From Piliocolobus tephrosceles (Eukaryota; Chordata; Mammalia; Primates; Cercopithecidae): a stretch of DNA of 64,000 nucleotides. The stretch's first letter is position 1, and every line of letters begins with the position of its first letter. A program made the position numbers and the translations under genes. This document shows, one piece after another, positions 1-11,224 of the stretch. The DNA is taken from positions 18,171,068 to 18,235,067 of the forward strand of contig NC_045447.1 in the NCBI RefSeq assembly GCF_002776525.5, written 5' to 3'. A model generated the notes under the pieces. That model did no database searches. It was not told the origin of the DNA and saw only the letters and a program-made list of their open reading frames with translations.

Positions 1-984
1 TTCAATTGAATGGATTCACAATTACTGCTGTTGAATGTATTTGCAGTCACTACTCTGGAAAGTACAGTGCCAGGTGGCACTCTGAGAAGTCAGCATTTGT
101 CCCAGATACTGGATTTTGGCAAGAGACTCCAGCACCACACACAGGAAGTTTGGGAGGTACTCATCACAACGGTTCACCTGCTATCTTCATGAACAACTGG
201 TTCCACAGCCACCAGGATGACTTGGGTCCACAATTCTCATCACCATTATACAGCCCAGCTATGACCCACCCCCTGGGGACCTAGGGAGTCAGGACCTTCA
301 AAATCTAGGGAAGGCAACAGTGACTTCAGCTTCCCCTCGTCACGTGGGAGGGGACCCTTCCTTTCTCCTGAGCGGGCCGTCTCCTTAGCCCGCAGTAGAT
401 GTTGGATGTCAGTGATCCCCAGCCTGCTCCTTAGTGAGGAAGCCTGACTTCTGTTTCTCATTGTGACATGGCAGAGACGGGAATTTCAAGGCTAGAGGGC
501 GTGGATGTGCTTTCCAGCCCCACTTCTTACTATCGTGAGAACCAGTGTGGGCAAGGGATGCCATTTTGCATGTTGTCATGCTTTTTCCTCCACTTAAGAT
601 CACCATTTGCAATTCACTTGTTGCTATATTGCCTTCATAATTATCATTTTAGTAATTGTACATTATTTGACTGAACAATAGAGTTTACCTAAAGAGCTCC
701 TTACTGTGGACTCTTCAAGTAGTTCCCAATTTTGTGTTACTACAAAAATTGCTGCAATTAGTATCTTTTGCAATACGACTTTTTGCTTCTGTTGGATGAT
801 TCCCTCAGGAAATGGGGTGAGTTTTGACTACCTCTTAGACGAGAAGGATATTGTGGTAACAGTGTCCTTTTTGGCCTAGCAAACAATGAAGAAGACCAGA
901 ACTATCCTTCGGAAAGAAGTGCTTAACTAAACCATGCTACCTCTAATTAATGAAATACTAGGCAACTATTTAAAGAAATTAGGA
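1..984. other. intergenic, no gene recognised
   Basis: Single-copy-looking DNA. Short open frames at 6-284 and 468-674 have no recognisable domain or exon-like boundary and I treat them as chance. From about 640 to 830 the wording resembles an old L1 3' region read antisense, but it is too decayed to call firmly. Confidence 0.5.
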
Positions 985-1455
985 TTACTTTATAATAGCC
1001 AAAAGTGGAAGCAATTTAGATGTCCATCAGCTAATAAAGAAACAAAATATGGTATTATATCCATACAGTGGAATATTATTCAGCCATAAAAAGGAATGAG
1101 GTACATCCTACAACATGGATGAACCTTGAAAGCATTACGCTACATAAGATAAATTAGACACAGAAGGCCACATAAAATATGATTCCATTTGTATGAAATG
1201 GCTACAATAGGCAAATCCATAGAGACAGAAAATAAGATAAGCAGTCCCTGGGGGCCAGGGGAAGGGGTCAATGGGGCATGATTGCTAACAGATACAGTGT
1301 TTCTTTTTGGGATGATGAAATTGTCCTGAATTATGTAATAGTGATGACTGCAAGAAGGACCTCATGAATATGCTAAAAACCACTGACTTGTACACTTTAA
1401 AAGGGTGAGCTTTATACTGTAATAATACTGTAAATTTCTCAATTTTAAAAAAAGA
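985..1455 (+). mobile_element. old L1 3' end (L1M type)
   Basis: The + strand reads like the end of L1 ORF2: 'ataatagccaaaagtgga', then a 'tggaatattattcagcc' block near 1070, followed by a degraded 3' UTR. It is 5' truncated and non-functional, and the Alu at 1460 follows directly. Confidence 0.75.
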
Positions 1456-1459
1456 GGAG

Positions 1460-1790
1460 GGTCAGGCATGGTAGCTCATGCCTGTAATCCCAGCATTTTG
1501 GGAGGCCAAGGTGGGCAGATCACCTGAGGTCAGTAGTTCGAGACCAGCCTGGCCAACATGGTGAAACCCCGTCTCTACTAAAAATACAAAAATTAGCTGG
1601 GTGTGGTGGCAGGCGCCAATAGTCCCAGCTACTTGGGAGGCTGAGGCTGGAGAACCTCTTGAACCCGTGAGGTGAAAGTTTCAGTGAGCTGAGATTGTGC
1701 CATTGAACTCCAGCCTGGGTGACAAGAGCAAAACTCTGTCTCAAAAAAAACAAAAACAAACAAAAAACCAACAACAACAACAAAAAACAA
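1460..1790 (+). mobile_element. Alu (older subfamily) with A-rich tail
   Basis: Full-length dimeric Alu with box A/B-like left arm, middle A-rich linker and an interrupted A/CAA tail (about 1742-1790). The tail has decayed into CAA repeats, so it is not a recent insertion. No clear flanking duplication. Confidence 0.9.
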
Positions 1791-2004
1791 ACGAGAAAGA
1801 TCTAAATGTATTCACACCATGTATTACTCATTTAAAAAAGCAAAGTACAGAATAACATCTATCCTATGCCATTTTTGTGAAGTCTTTTCTCTGTATTTCA
1901 TGGTCGAGATTGTGGGGCTTCTTCTAGAATATGTCAGTCTTGCCTTCACTCTGCCATAAGTTCAGGCAAGAGAGCAGCTCTTTTCTCTAAAGAGTAGAGA
2001 GCAC

Positions 2005-2165
2005 CTGCCATGCACCAGGTACTGTGATAATGTATAACAATTTATGTGTAATATATAATTATTCCAATTTTTCACATGGCAAAACTGTAAGGTAAGAAAG
2101 ATGAGTGACTTGCCAAGTTTACACGGCAAGGACAGGAATGAAAACTCAAGCCTGTCTAACTCCAG
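2005..2165 (-). mobile_element. MIR relic
   Basis: Antisense MIR wording: 'gcaccaggtactgtgataat' followed by 'cttgccaagtttacacggc'. Ancient tRNA-derived SINE, heavily diverged. Confidence 0.6.
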
Positions 2166-2379
2166 AGAAGGAAGAGCTTGGGCTCTTGGAATCTAATTCT
2201 CAGCTTTGTTTGTTCCCTGTGGATTGTCAGGCCAAGGACCTGGAGGCTGTTCCACTTCAGGAAGCATAGCTTACAGGAATGCTGGTTTATGAATTTACAC
2301 TGAGAGGTTGTTCATGGTCCTTTATTTGAGAATGGTAGCAAGTGGACATCAGAGAGTCATCTTGCCCCAGGGGTACGCC

Positions 2380-2382
2380 ATA

Positions 2383-2405
<23 letters not shown>
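2380..2405. repeat. (AT)n microsatellite
   Basis: A pure TA run directly abuts the poly-T of the following minus-strand Alu, so it lies at the A-tail end of that Alu and may have grown from its target site. Confidence 0.9.
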
Positions 2406-2419
<14 letters not shown>

Positions 2420-2704
2420 GAGACGGAGTTTTGCTCTTGTTGCCGGGGCTGGAGTGCAGTGGTGTGATTTCGGCTCACTGCAAGCTCCGCCTCCCGGGTT
2501 CACGCCATTCTTCTGCCTCAGCCTCCCGAGTAGCTGGGACTACAGGTGCCCGCCACCACGCCCGGCTAGTTTTTTTTTTGTATTTTAGTAGAGACGGGGT
2601 TTCACCATGTTAGCCAGGATGGTCTCGATCTCCTGACCTCGTGATCTGCCTATCTTGGCCTCCCAAAGTGCTGGGATTACAGGCGTGAGCCACCGCGCCC
2701 GGCC
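2406..2704 (-). mobile_element. AluY-like element
   Basis: Full-length minus-strand Alu with AluY-type wording (caagctccgcctcccggg, ttagccaggatggtctcgat). The head retains GTGAGCC, so it lacks the Old World monkey-type change seen in younger copies. Confidence 0.9.
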
Positions 2705-2754
2705 GACACCCTACACACTGATGGGAATATTTGAGTAGCTCCTAACTGGTCCAC

Positions 2755-2945
2755 GCATGTTGCCTGGATGTTCTATGCTCCTTCACAAAGCTGTCTTTGC
2801 TAGGTTACTAACTAGAAAACCCTTCCTGCCTACCAGCTAGTCAACAAACTCCTACTTCCCCATCAAAACCCAGCTAATATGTCCCTTCTGTTTTCTTTTT
2901 AACAACACCATTTATAGATCCTCCAACTAGAGCCTTTTTAATAAC
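2755..2945 (+). mobile_element. probable L2 relic
   Basis: L2-like phrases such as 'ccccatcaaaacccagctaa' and a Ser/Thr/Pro-poor, C/T-rich composition on the + strand. Very diverged; boundaries approximate. Confidence 0.4.
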
Positions 2946-2949
2946 ACTG

Positions 2950-3175
2950 GTAATGTTATCATGTTATTGAGCTCCCATTATCCGTTAGGCAATTTTAAGT
3001 ATTGATATACTTGTTCCTTTTAATGTTCATGGTAATTATGCAATACAAGTATAACTATTTACATATCTTCCAGATGAGGAACACAACCTCACGACGTTAG
3101 GAAATTTGCCCAAAATCTCACAACTAGGACATGAAGAAACAGATCTTTCCGACCCCAAAGTTCATACTTTCCCCT
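2950..3175 (-). mobile_element. MIR relic
   Basis: Antisense MIR order is preserved: 'catggtaattatgcaatac', then 'agatgaggaacacaacctca', then 'aatttgcccaaaatctcac'. Diverged. Confidence 0.55.
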
Positions 3176-3769
3176 TACACCACATCCCCTTTTCCTTGCA
3201 CCGTTCACTTTGAATTGCAAATACTGCTTCTCATTTGTCACCATCTTCACCATTGCCCCGCAAGCCCTAGCAGGCAGGTGGTGGCTCTGATTTCAGGACT
3301 GCCACCCCATTGTCCAGTACAAGGCCTGCTCTCATGTGGCGATCCTAAAAGTTCCATAGCAGTGAATTGTTTCATTTGCAGGAACACAGCTTGGAAAATA
3401 AAAGCAATGTGTTTGTCCTTTCCCTGCAGATGGGATAGGCCCACTGTCTCCCCCCTGGAGGTGATAAGGGGGCAGGTCTTGCCTCCTTGAGGACTTGCAG
3501 ATGTTTCCTGAGGCCGTGAGAGCATTTCTGCTTCTGAGCTGCCTTGGCTGCCACTGCCAGTTAATGTGAGCTGCTGGGAAAGCCAGTTCATGGCTCTGCT
3601 GCGTGTGGATGCCAACCACTGACTCCAGCCAGCTCTCCTGGAAATTGCCCTGAAATATTAAGGCTAGTAGAGGCCCACCAAGAATGGAGGCTGCATCACC
3701 AGCTTGCTGGATTCTCACTGAAGCCCAGCAGGATTTTCACTGCAGAAACTAAGCTTGTTAAGACCTCAA
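3176..3769. other. unique intergenic stretch
   Basis: No repeat or gene recognised. Overlapping open frames on both strands (about 3131-3718) have no known motif. Their mutual overlap and lack of a promoter or splice context argue for chance. Confidence 0.5.
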
Positions 3770-3995
3770 GCTTGGCAGTCAGCTCTAGCTTTGAAAATCT
3801 CCTCTACCACTTACTAAATCCGTGGTCTTTGGGCAAGTTTCTCAACCTTTCTTAGCCTCAATTCCTTTATCCATAAGAGGAAGTAATTGCCTCCTTTTCT
3901 AGGCTGTTGATAAAAAGAGATAATGCACATAAAACCCTTCTCATTGAGCCTAGCACAGTGCCTGCATACAACAACCCCACCACAAATGATGATAA
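3770..3995 (+). mobile_element. MIR
   Basis: Sense MIR with its core and tail in order: 'ggcaagtttctcaacctttc', 'taatgcacataaaacccttc' and 'gcctagcacagtgcctgca'. Confidence 0.75.
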
Positions 3996-4776
3996 CAATG
4001 ATGATAATTGTTATTGCAACTGTCCTTGGCAAATTTTTTCTTGTTTGCAGTTAAGAATCCTGATATGGCTAATATTAGTTGGGGGAACAGAATAGTTTCT
4101 TTGGAAGGACAGGTTGTTTCAGCTAGATGAGTAGTTTTCCCCAGTCCAGGACCAGTCCTGCCTGAGAAAGTGATCTCCCACCTTTGGGTGTGAATATATG
4201 CTGTTCTAGATCCCAATTCCTGGGAAGGCAGAGGCCTGGTCAAAACAAGACCCGTACTTTCCTGAATGCCAGGAAGCAATTACTTCTGCATCCCAACCAC
4301 CTAACTCTAGACGGAGCAATTAACAATTATTAAACTAATTTATTATTTTTTGAAGAAAGTGAATAATAATTTTATAGTGAACAATATTTAAAAGTTAGAA
4401 AGTATTTTCTTAGGGTTTATGATACTTACATTACTTAAGCACACAAATACCCACAAAAAAGAACATGGGCTTTATTGAAATTTTATGCAATTATTTCTTG
4501 AACTCTTCCAGTTTTCATCAACAGGGCTCCAGGGAGAAACTGATTGACTTGTGCAGTTTGGGTTTCCAGTATTTTCCCTGGACATTCTTTCATATATACT
4601 TTTCTATATTTTGACGGATTTCATTTCGTCATTTTAAAGTTTGTCATAATATTCTTTAAAATGGGGGCCAAAGTTTGCTCATCCACCTGTCATTTGGGAC
4701 CTGAGTAGGCCCCACTTTATGTAATCATGCATAATACTAGCAACCTTTATTTTTAAAAAGATTTATTTATTCACTT
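3996..4776. other. AT-rich unique stretch
   Basis: No gene, LTR or clear repeat seen. It includes an ATG/AAT-rich tract at about 3985-4015 that may be the tail of the preceding MIR. Confidence 0.5.
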
Positions 4777-5063
4777 ATTTTTTGAGACAGTCTCACTCTG
4801 TTGCCCAGGCTGGAGCGCAATGGCATCATCTTGGCTCACTGCAACCTCCACCTTCTGGGTTCAAGCAATTCTCCTGCCTCAGCCTCCAGAGTAGGTGGGA
4901 TTACAGGCGTCCACCACCACGCATGGCTAAATTTTGTATTTTTAGTAGAGACAGGGTTTTGCCATGTTGGCCAGGTTGGTCTCAAACTGCTGACCTCAGG
5001 CGATCCACCCGCCTCGGCCTCCCAAAGTGCAGGAATTACAGGCATAAGCCACTACTCCTGGCC
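4777..5063 (-). mobile_element. Alu
   Basis: Full-length minus-strand Alu from the T tail and 'tttgagacagtctcactctg' to 'actcctggcc'. Several diverged CpGs indicate an S/J-age copy. Confidence 0.9.
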
Positions 5064-5675
5064 TAAAACAAGATTTTAAAACAATATTGGAAATACTTCT
5101 TTAGGATGAATCACTTAGATGTGGACTCAGGAGCCAAAGGATAGGAATAGATTTTTCTGCTTTTGTTACTAAAGGTTGGATTATCTTGGAGATAGAGAAA
5201 ACCAGCTCACAGAGATCCTCCATGCACTCACTTCTGGTCTGAAATAGGAAAAAAATACAGAAGCAATGCCAAGGAGATGACAAAGCAATCTTCGCAGAGC
5301 CAGGCAGCATTTGCTGGAAGGGGCTGGACTTTTCTTTTCCATGGGAACGTTCTCAGCTGATATCCCAGTCCTCTGACTGTCAGTTTATTCAGGACTACTC
5401 CGCCCCCACCTCAACTGCCTTTGCAGGAATTGTACAGTGGCAGTTGACACAGAGCCGGACGCGCTCTAGAACCTCCCATGAATTCTGGAGAGTCAAATGC
5501 CTGTGGTGGGCAGGAATAATGTTCTGCCTGAACAAGGTGGCATGACCTGGGAGATGGAGAACCACACTGACCAGGCAGGGCCCCGCTGTCAATCTGCTGA
5601 TGCAACAGGTACCCCCTCCCCACCTGGATGGCAGATTTCTTAATTTACACAACTATAGATGCATTTATTTGGCTT
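5064..5675. other. unique intergenic stretch
   Basis: No repeat family recognised. Minus-strand open frames at 5101-5310 and 5395-5652 have no recognisable domain. Confidence 0.5.
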
Positions 5676-6002
5676 AGGACTTTGATTCCTTTTTTTTTGT
5701 TTTTTTAAATATACAGTCTCACTCTGTCACCCAGGCTGGAGTGCAGTGGCACCATCTTGGCTCACTGCAACCTCCACCTCCTGGGTTCAAGCAATTCTAA
5801 TGCCTCGGCCTCCCAAGTAGCTGGGACTACAGGTACGCACCACCATGCCCAACTAATTTTTGTATTTTTAGTAGAGACAGGGTTTTACCATATTGGCTAA
5901 GCTGATCTTGACCTCCTGACCTCAAGTAATCTACTGGCTTCGACCTCCCAAAGTGTTGGGATTATAGGTGTGAGCCACCACACCTGGCCAGGACTTTGAC
6001 TC
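5676..6002 (-). mobile_element. Alu with 13-bp flanking duplication
   Basis: The Alu body occupies 5689-5989. It is flanked by aggactttgattc (5676-5688) and aggactttgactc (5990-6002), a one-mismatch target-site duplication. Confidence 0.93.
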
Positions 6003-6126
6003 TTGATAAAATATAGGACTCCTGGGAGAGGGTACAGTGCCATTTTTATCCCAGAGTGAACTATTTTACCAAAGCTGACTCTACGAACAGGCCTGGTTGG
6101 GGAAGGAGGTGAAGAGGCCCCGTGAA

Positions 6127-6537
6127 GATCCTGAAAGCAAGGCAGGGCATCGTGGCTCACGCCTGTAATCCCAGCACTTTGGGTGGCCAAGGCAGGCGGA
6201 TCACTTGAGGTCAGGATTTCAAGACCAGCCTGCCCAACATGGTGAAACCCCATCTCTACTAAAAATACAAAAATTAGTCGGGTGTGGTGACACAAGACTG
6301 TAGTCCCAGCTACTCAAGAGGCTGAGGCAGGAGGATCACTTGAACTCGGGAGGCGAAGGTTGCAGTGAGCTGAGATCACGCCGCTGCACTCCAGCCTGGG
6401 ACACAGTGAGAGGTTTTATTAAAAAACAGGAGAGAGAGAGAGAGAGAGAGGAAGGAAGGAAGGAAGGAAGGAAGGAAGGAAGGAAGGAAGGAAGGAAGGA
6501 AGGAAGGAAGGAAGGAAGGAAGGATCCTGAAAGCAAG
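6127..6537 (+). mobile_element. Alu with microsatellite tail
   Basis: The insertion 6142-6522 lies between two perfect copies of GATCCTGAAAGCAAG (6127-6141 and 6523-6537). The duplication lies beyond the GA/GGAA tract, so that tract is the evolved A-tail of this Alu. Confidence 0.95.
6430..6522 (+). repeat. (AG)n(GGAA)n compound microsatellite
   Basis: About ten AG units (6430-6449) are followed by about 18 uninterrupted GGAA units (6450-6522). It is the 3' tail of the Alu starting at 6142. GGAA arrays are potential ETS-factor binding platforms; that role here is inference. Confidence 0.95.
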
Positions 6538-6939
6538 AAAAGGAGCCCCGTGAAGGAGGCGAAGCTCATGGTCTAGCCTTCTATAGTTCACAAAAACTCT
6601 TAAAACCCAGGCTTCCTTCTCTAGTTACCTCTGCCCCAGGGGGCTCCCTGAGAAGAACAATGTGCTTTGGGGGGAGCAGCAGACAAGCTCCCCCACCTCC
6701 GAGGTCATTCAGCCTAGAAAGAAACCTGGCATGGGCATTTCCTGTTGGATTGGAGAACTGACTGAGCTGCAGTTGCAGTGGATTTGCCCCAGTGGACACC
6801 TGTCCTTCACAGTTAGCACCACGATGATGCTGTGATTTCTGCTTTGCTGTGGCTCTGGTTCTCTGGAAGCAGACTCATCACCATGATTTAACCTTTAGCC
6901 CAGCTCAGCACACTAGACTGTGGCTCAGACCAAAACTTC
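6538..6939. other. unique intergenic stretch
   Basis: Non-repetitive. No exon or promoter recognised. Confidence 0.5.
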
Positions 6940-7370
6940 CTTTCAGATTCTATCTCTCTCATTTGCTATATTCTAGCTATTCTGGGTTTTCTCCTCCTCA
7001 AACACACACAAAGCTTGTGTCTGTCTATGAGACTCTGCATTTACCATTCTCTCTCCCTGGTCTTCCCAAGCCTGCCTCCTTGTTCTCATTCAGGCCTCAG
7101 CTCAATGTGCACCTTCTCCCAGAGCACTTCCTTGACCATGCTTGTGAAGGTGACATGCCACCCTGGAGTCATTTCCTATCCCATTATTAGTCTGTATCTT
7201 CTTCTTAGCACTGTCATTTTCTGAAATTATCTGATTTATTTATGTACCCATATGCTGTCTGGCTCCCTAACCAGAACATAAACTCCATGAGAACAGTGAC
7301 AGGGCCTTTCTGTTCTCTGCTAAGAGCTGAGAACAGTGCTGGCACATACAGGGGATCCATCCAAAGATCG
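6940..7370 (+). mobile_element. L2 3' region
   Basis: Sense L2 wording in order: 'ctcaatgtgcacct' (about 7100), 'gagcacttccttgaccatgc', 'ctgatttatttatgtaccc', 'cataaactccatgagaacag' and 'acagtgctggcacata'. No coding capacity; the apparent ORFs here are repeat-derived. Confidence 0.7.
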
Positions 7371-8064
7371 CAGGCAGAGCCGTCCTTGCTTTTCCTCATT
7401 CGGCTTTATAGTTTTCCTCCTAAGTGGTATACAGATATTGGCTTGGCAGTGAATAGAGCCAGGCAGCCAACCCTGCATGCAGACCAGGGTTCCCGCTTAA
7501 CTTAGCAGCTTCACAAGGGGTGAGGCCTGGGCTCCAGGGATCTGAGTTGGACCCAGTGGACAGAAGTTCGCAGAGATGGACTTTAGTGTAATAGCAAAAG
7601 GACTTGAGAACAGAGCTGACAGGAGACAGAATGGGGACGCCGCTGCTAAACTGCACCAGCTCCATGCCCGTCCATCCCGCCATGGTCCACTCACAAACCT
7701 CTGCTGCTGTGCAGCCTGCCCACCCACCTGCAAGCTCACAGAGCTCATTGGTCACTGGAACTGCTTCCCAGCACAGAGGGTGGGGATTCGGCATCCAGGG
7801 GGAACTAAATTGGATGGTCTCTGTGGGCCACTTCATCTCCCATTTCAGGGCCTTGGCTGAGAGCAGTTTATTTCTAATCCTGAGGACTGCAGGGCCTCCA
7901 GGGAGGAGAGGGTGACAGACTGAGTTAAGCTGTTAATAGTGCTCTGAGGTTAAAGCTCAATGACCCACAGTGCCAGTGCACTGATTAGTGACCACATCTG
8001 CCCACCTGCTGTTTGCTTAGCAGGGCGAGCTGCTCATCTGAATCGGGAATGCAGCACCAAGAAG
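7371..8064. other. unique intergenic stretch
   Basis: Moderately GC-rich, non-repetitive. Mutually overlapping open frames on both strands (7420-7915) carry no recognisable motif. Confidence 0.5.
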
Positions 8065-8545
8065 AAATATGCGTTCCAGGCCTGGTTCTGCTGCCAAGTT
8101 ATCACGTGAGCTTGAATAAGTCCTTTCCTGCTCTGAGCCTTGGTGTATCTTTCTGGAAGAATGTTTGGATTAGACCTAGATGGTTTTTTTTTTTTTTTTT
8201 TTTAGGTGGCGTTTTGCTCTTGTTTCCCAGGCTGGAGTGCAATGGCGTGATCTTGGCTCACCGCAACCTCTGCCTCCCGGGTTCAAGCGATTCTCCTGCC
8301 TCAGCCTCCCAAGTAGCTGGGATTACAGAAATGCGCCACCATGCCCAGCTAATTTTGTATTTTTAGTACAGATGGGGTTTCTCCATGTTGGTCAGGCTGG
8401 TCTCGAACTGCTGACCTCAGGTGATCCGCCCGCCTCGGCCTCCCAAAGTGCTGGGATTACAGGCATGAGCCACTGTGCACGGCCTGACCTAGGTGCTTTT
8501 TAAGGCCATCTCTTCTAACTCTAACATTCTAGGATTCTACTAGTG
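8065..8545 (+). mobile_element. MIR split by an Alu
   Basis: Sense MIR from about 8065 ('tgagcttgaataagtccttt') resumes after the Alu at about 8497 ('tctaactctaacattctagg'). The older MIR was the target of the Alu. Confidence 0.6.
8173..8495 (-). mobile_element. Alu inserted in MIR
   Basis: The Alu body 8183-8485 is flanked by gacctagatg (8173-8182) and gacctaggtg (8486-8495). Full-length, S-type. Confidence 0.92.
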
Positions 8546-8638
8546 AACCTCACACATGAAAAAAGTTCCATCCGTGGCAAGAGCTCGTGCCCAGGCTTCA
8601 ATTCTTCAGCAGATCCTCTTTCTTAGCTGACAGCCTGG

Positions 8639-8716
8639 AAAGGAACCAAGACCCCTGACCTCTGTCATTGGCAGCTCAAGTCTTCTTAGAGAATCTATGT
8701 TTATTCACAGCTCTGG
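8639..8716 (+). repeat. 78-bp direct duplication, copy 1
   Basis: About 72 of 78 positions match the sequence at 9453-9530, with no gap. The unit contains 'ctgacctctgtcat' and ends 'attcacagctctgg'. It matches no repeat family I know. Confidence 0.85.
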
Positions 8717-9452
8717 CTAGGCAGCTGAGAAAAGTACATGCTCTGTCAGTGGACAGATCCTGAGCTGTCCATCATGAGGGAGATGAGCTAAGTCTAGAAG
8801 CCACTTGGGGGCTGTCCCACCAGCGCCCCCAACAGGTCTACTCATCCAAAGGGCAGGAAAGGGACTTTGTGCCTCTGCCTTTGATGGTGTAAGGACTCCT
8901 TGGGCAACATTTATGGCCAAGACCTCCCTGCAAGTGGCAGCCTTAGGGAAGCCTCCCTGAGGTCCTAAACCTGGAGCAGGAAGGGAGTGTAATGACAAGA
9001 AGCCCTTTCATGAGGCCCATGACTATTTCATGATGTGATGGTTTCACTGAGCTTTCCTGAAACTCAACTCATCTTTGGCACAGCCATGTAGGAAGATCAG
9101 GGAAGCCTGACACTGCATTCTGGGGCCATTCTCTGTCCTGAGTCAGCAATTTTGTTTTTATTCTGTAGGGTTCTTGTAGGAATGAAATATTCAGAAAGCC
9201 CACCAGTTGAGTAAACATTTCTCAAGCATCTTCTCTGAGCTAACCCCAACTTGGGAACTGGGGATTAAAAATGAATTTATTAACTTTTTAATGTTCTGTG
9301 CAACATATATACCTACACAGACACAGGACATAGATTCTGTATTCATAGAGGAATAGGCTTTTCACAAAACATAAATCTTTTAGATCACTGCTAAATGGAC
9401 TGATACATTGGCTTTAAGGGAATATACTTCTCATGTTTGAAAAAAATATTTA
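8717..9452. other. unique intergenic stretch
   Basis: No repeat recognised. The open frame 8717-8998 on the minus strand has no recognisable domain. Confidence 0.5.
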
Positions 9453-9530
9453 AAAGGAACCAAGAACCCTGACCTCTGTCATCAGCAGCTCAAGTCTTCT
9501 CAGAGAGTCTCTGTTTATTCACAGCTCTGG
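9453..9530 (+). repeat. 78-bp direct duplication, copy 2
   Basis: Second copy of the unit at 8639-8716, same orientation, 814 bases downstream, six differences. The sequences flanking the two copies do not match each other. Confidence 0.85.
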
Positions 9531-9618
9531 GACATAGTCCCTGCTCTCAAGCAGTTTGGATAAAATCCTTTCACCTCTTTGAGCTTCAGTTCTGCAAAAT
9601 GGGAGTGATGATCCCATC

Positions 9619-9721
9619 CAGGGCTGCCAGATTTAATGGATCAAATCACAAGATGCCTAGTTAAATATGAATTTTAAATTTAACTGGGCATCTTGCATTT
9701 TATCTGATAATCCTAGCCCTG
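9619..9721. repeat. palindromic repeat (MITE-like)
   Basis: The ends are inverted (cagggct ... agccctg). The interior has 18-bp inverted arms, caagatgcctagttaaat (9649-9666) and its complement at 9678-9695, with one mismatch and an 11-bp loop. It resembles a palindromic medium-reiteration mammalian repeat I have seen in other loci but cannot name with confidence. Confidence 0.65.
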
Positions 9722-10453
9722 CCCAAACTAGCACTTTTTATAAGGTACAGAAGGAATAATACGTGAATTAATAATGTACAACAGTGCTTTACAGCTTATG
9801 GAGTTCTGTGTCAGCGAGAAGGGTTTGGATTGAATGACTTGATGTAAGGGGATCTCTTGCAGGTGTATGATTCTATTCTCATGATGAAGATCCTGAGACA
9901 TGAGGAGAAAGACTCAATGCTGCATCCCTCAAGAACACTTTTAATTCCAGGACAGTGAATACAAAACCCTCAATGGCAAAAGATGGAGCCTGGAGCAGCG
10001 CATGTGAGAAAGCCCTGGGCGTTTTGGCTCACAGAAAAATCAAAACAGGACCCCTTAGGATGTAAACTGCATCTGCGTTTTCTGGCCACATCCTCAAAAG
10101 GATGGTGTCCAGAATGCTGTCATTACTCAGACTCCCACTGGAGCATTAAAAGGAACAGGAATGGGCCAGGTTCAAGGAGCCTGAAACCAGCAAGTGTCCT
10201 GGCAGGGACAGGAGTGATGAGCAGCGTTTGAACTGGAGATCTGTGGACTCAGGGGACATAAGCAATAGGCCTCCCATCCAGCATGGGTCCTGCTTTCTGG
10301 AAGGTGCCACTCCCATCAGAGGTTGCCACCAAGCCTTTGTTTTGGTAAAGGGCCTCAAGCTGACATTCCTTTTTGGTCACTGTCCAGCTCGGAGAAGCGG
10401 AACACCAACAGTAGCAGCAATTGTTCAAAATGTGAAAGCTGAAAAGGCCCTAG
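9722..10453. other. unique intergenic stretch
   Basis: No repeat or exon recognised. The open frame at 9983-10231 has no known motif. Confidence 0.5.
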
Positions 10454-10774
10454 AATCCCCACTCTTGGCCAAGTGCAGTGGCTCACACCTGTAATCCCAG
10501 CACGTTGGGAGGCCAAGGCAGTCAGATCACTTGAGGTCAGGAGTTCAAGACCAGCCTGGCCAACATGGCAAAACCCCATCTCTACTAAAAACAATACAAA
10601 AATCAGCTGGTCATGGTGGCATGGGCCTGAGTCCCACCTACTCAGGAGGCTGAGGCAGGAGATTTGCTTGTACCCGGAAGGCAGAGGTTACAGTGGGCCG
10701 AGATCGTACCACCACACTCCAGCCTGGGTGACAGAGTGAGACTCCATCTAGAAAAAAAAAAAATCCCCACTCTT
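10454..10774 (+). mobile_element. Alu with 13-bp target duplication
   Basis: The Alu body 10467-10761 lies between perfect copies of aatccccactctt (10454-10466 and 10762-10774). Confidence 0.95.
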
Positions 10775-10784
10775 TCCTCCTTCT

Positions 10785-10905
10785 ATCTTAGAGATGGGGA
10801 AACTAAAGACAGGCTGGGGAGGTAACCCACCCAAGACCACATAATAAGTTAGGTGCATAGCTGGGACTGGAACCTATATCTGCTGCTTCCCAACTCAGGG
10901 TCAGA
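10785..10905 (-). mobile_element. MIR relic
   Basis: Antisense MIR: 'gatggggaaactaaagaca', 'acccacccaagaccacataa', 'gctgggactggaacc'. A further fragment around 11065-11130 ('tactttatagtttgcaaaat') may be related. Confidence 0.6.
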
Positions 10906-11224
10906 TTCACATCAGCCCAGCCTTTCCCGGGATTCCCTCTGTCTGGGCAGGCCCTCCAAGCAGTCACTTTTTTCCAAGGCCAATAATCCAGAGATACTAC
11001 TGAGACGCCTTCATTTTTCACAGGGAGGAGAGGCAGTTATTTATTATAATAGTAGTGATGACGATCTGCTTGGGGACAGTACTTTATAGTTTGCAAAATA
11101 CCTTCATGTCATTTATCTGACCTCCCATCAGTTCCTACCTTCCTACATCCTATGCGTCCTTCACTTGTTCTCAGCCCCTAAATGTGCAGTGACGTCCCAC
11201 AGTGAGGCAGTTTCTTGTGGTGTT

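Noticed and set aside
1520..1783. Open frames reading SFALVTQAGVQWHNLSSLK-type peptides, here and at some 30 other places
   Set aside because: These are the well-known antisense translations of Alu elements, not genes.
3131..3718. Several 119-128-codon ORFs on both strands
   Set aside because: They overlap each other in different frames, show no domain, and lack promoter or splice context.
6336..6591. Repeated FLPS / GRKE peptides
   Set aside because: Translation of the (GGAA)n microsatellite.
7420..7915. 138-codon minus-strand ORF and overlapping plus-strand ORFs
   Set aside because: No recognisable motif; overlapping frames in unique intergenic DNA are expected by chance.
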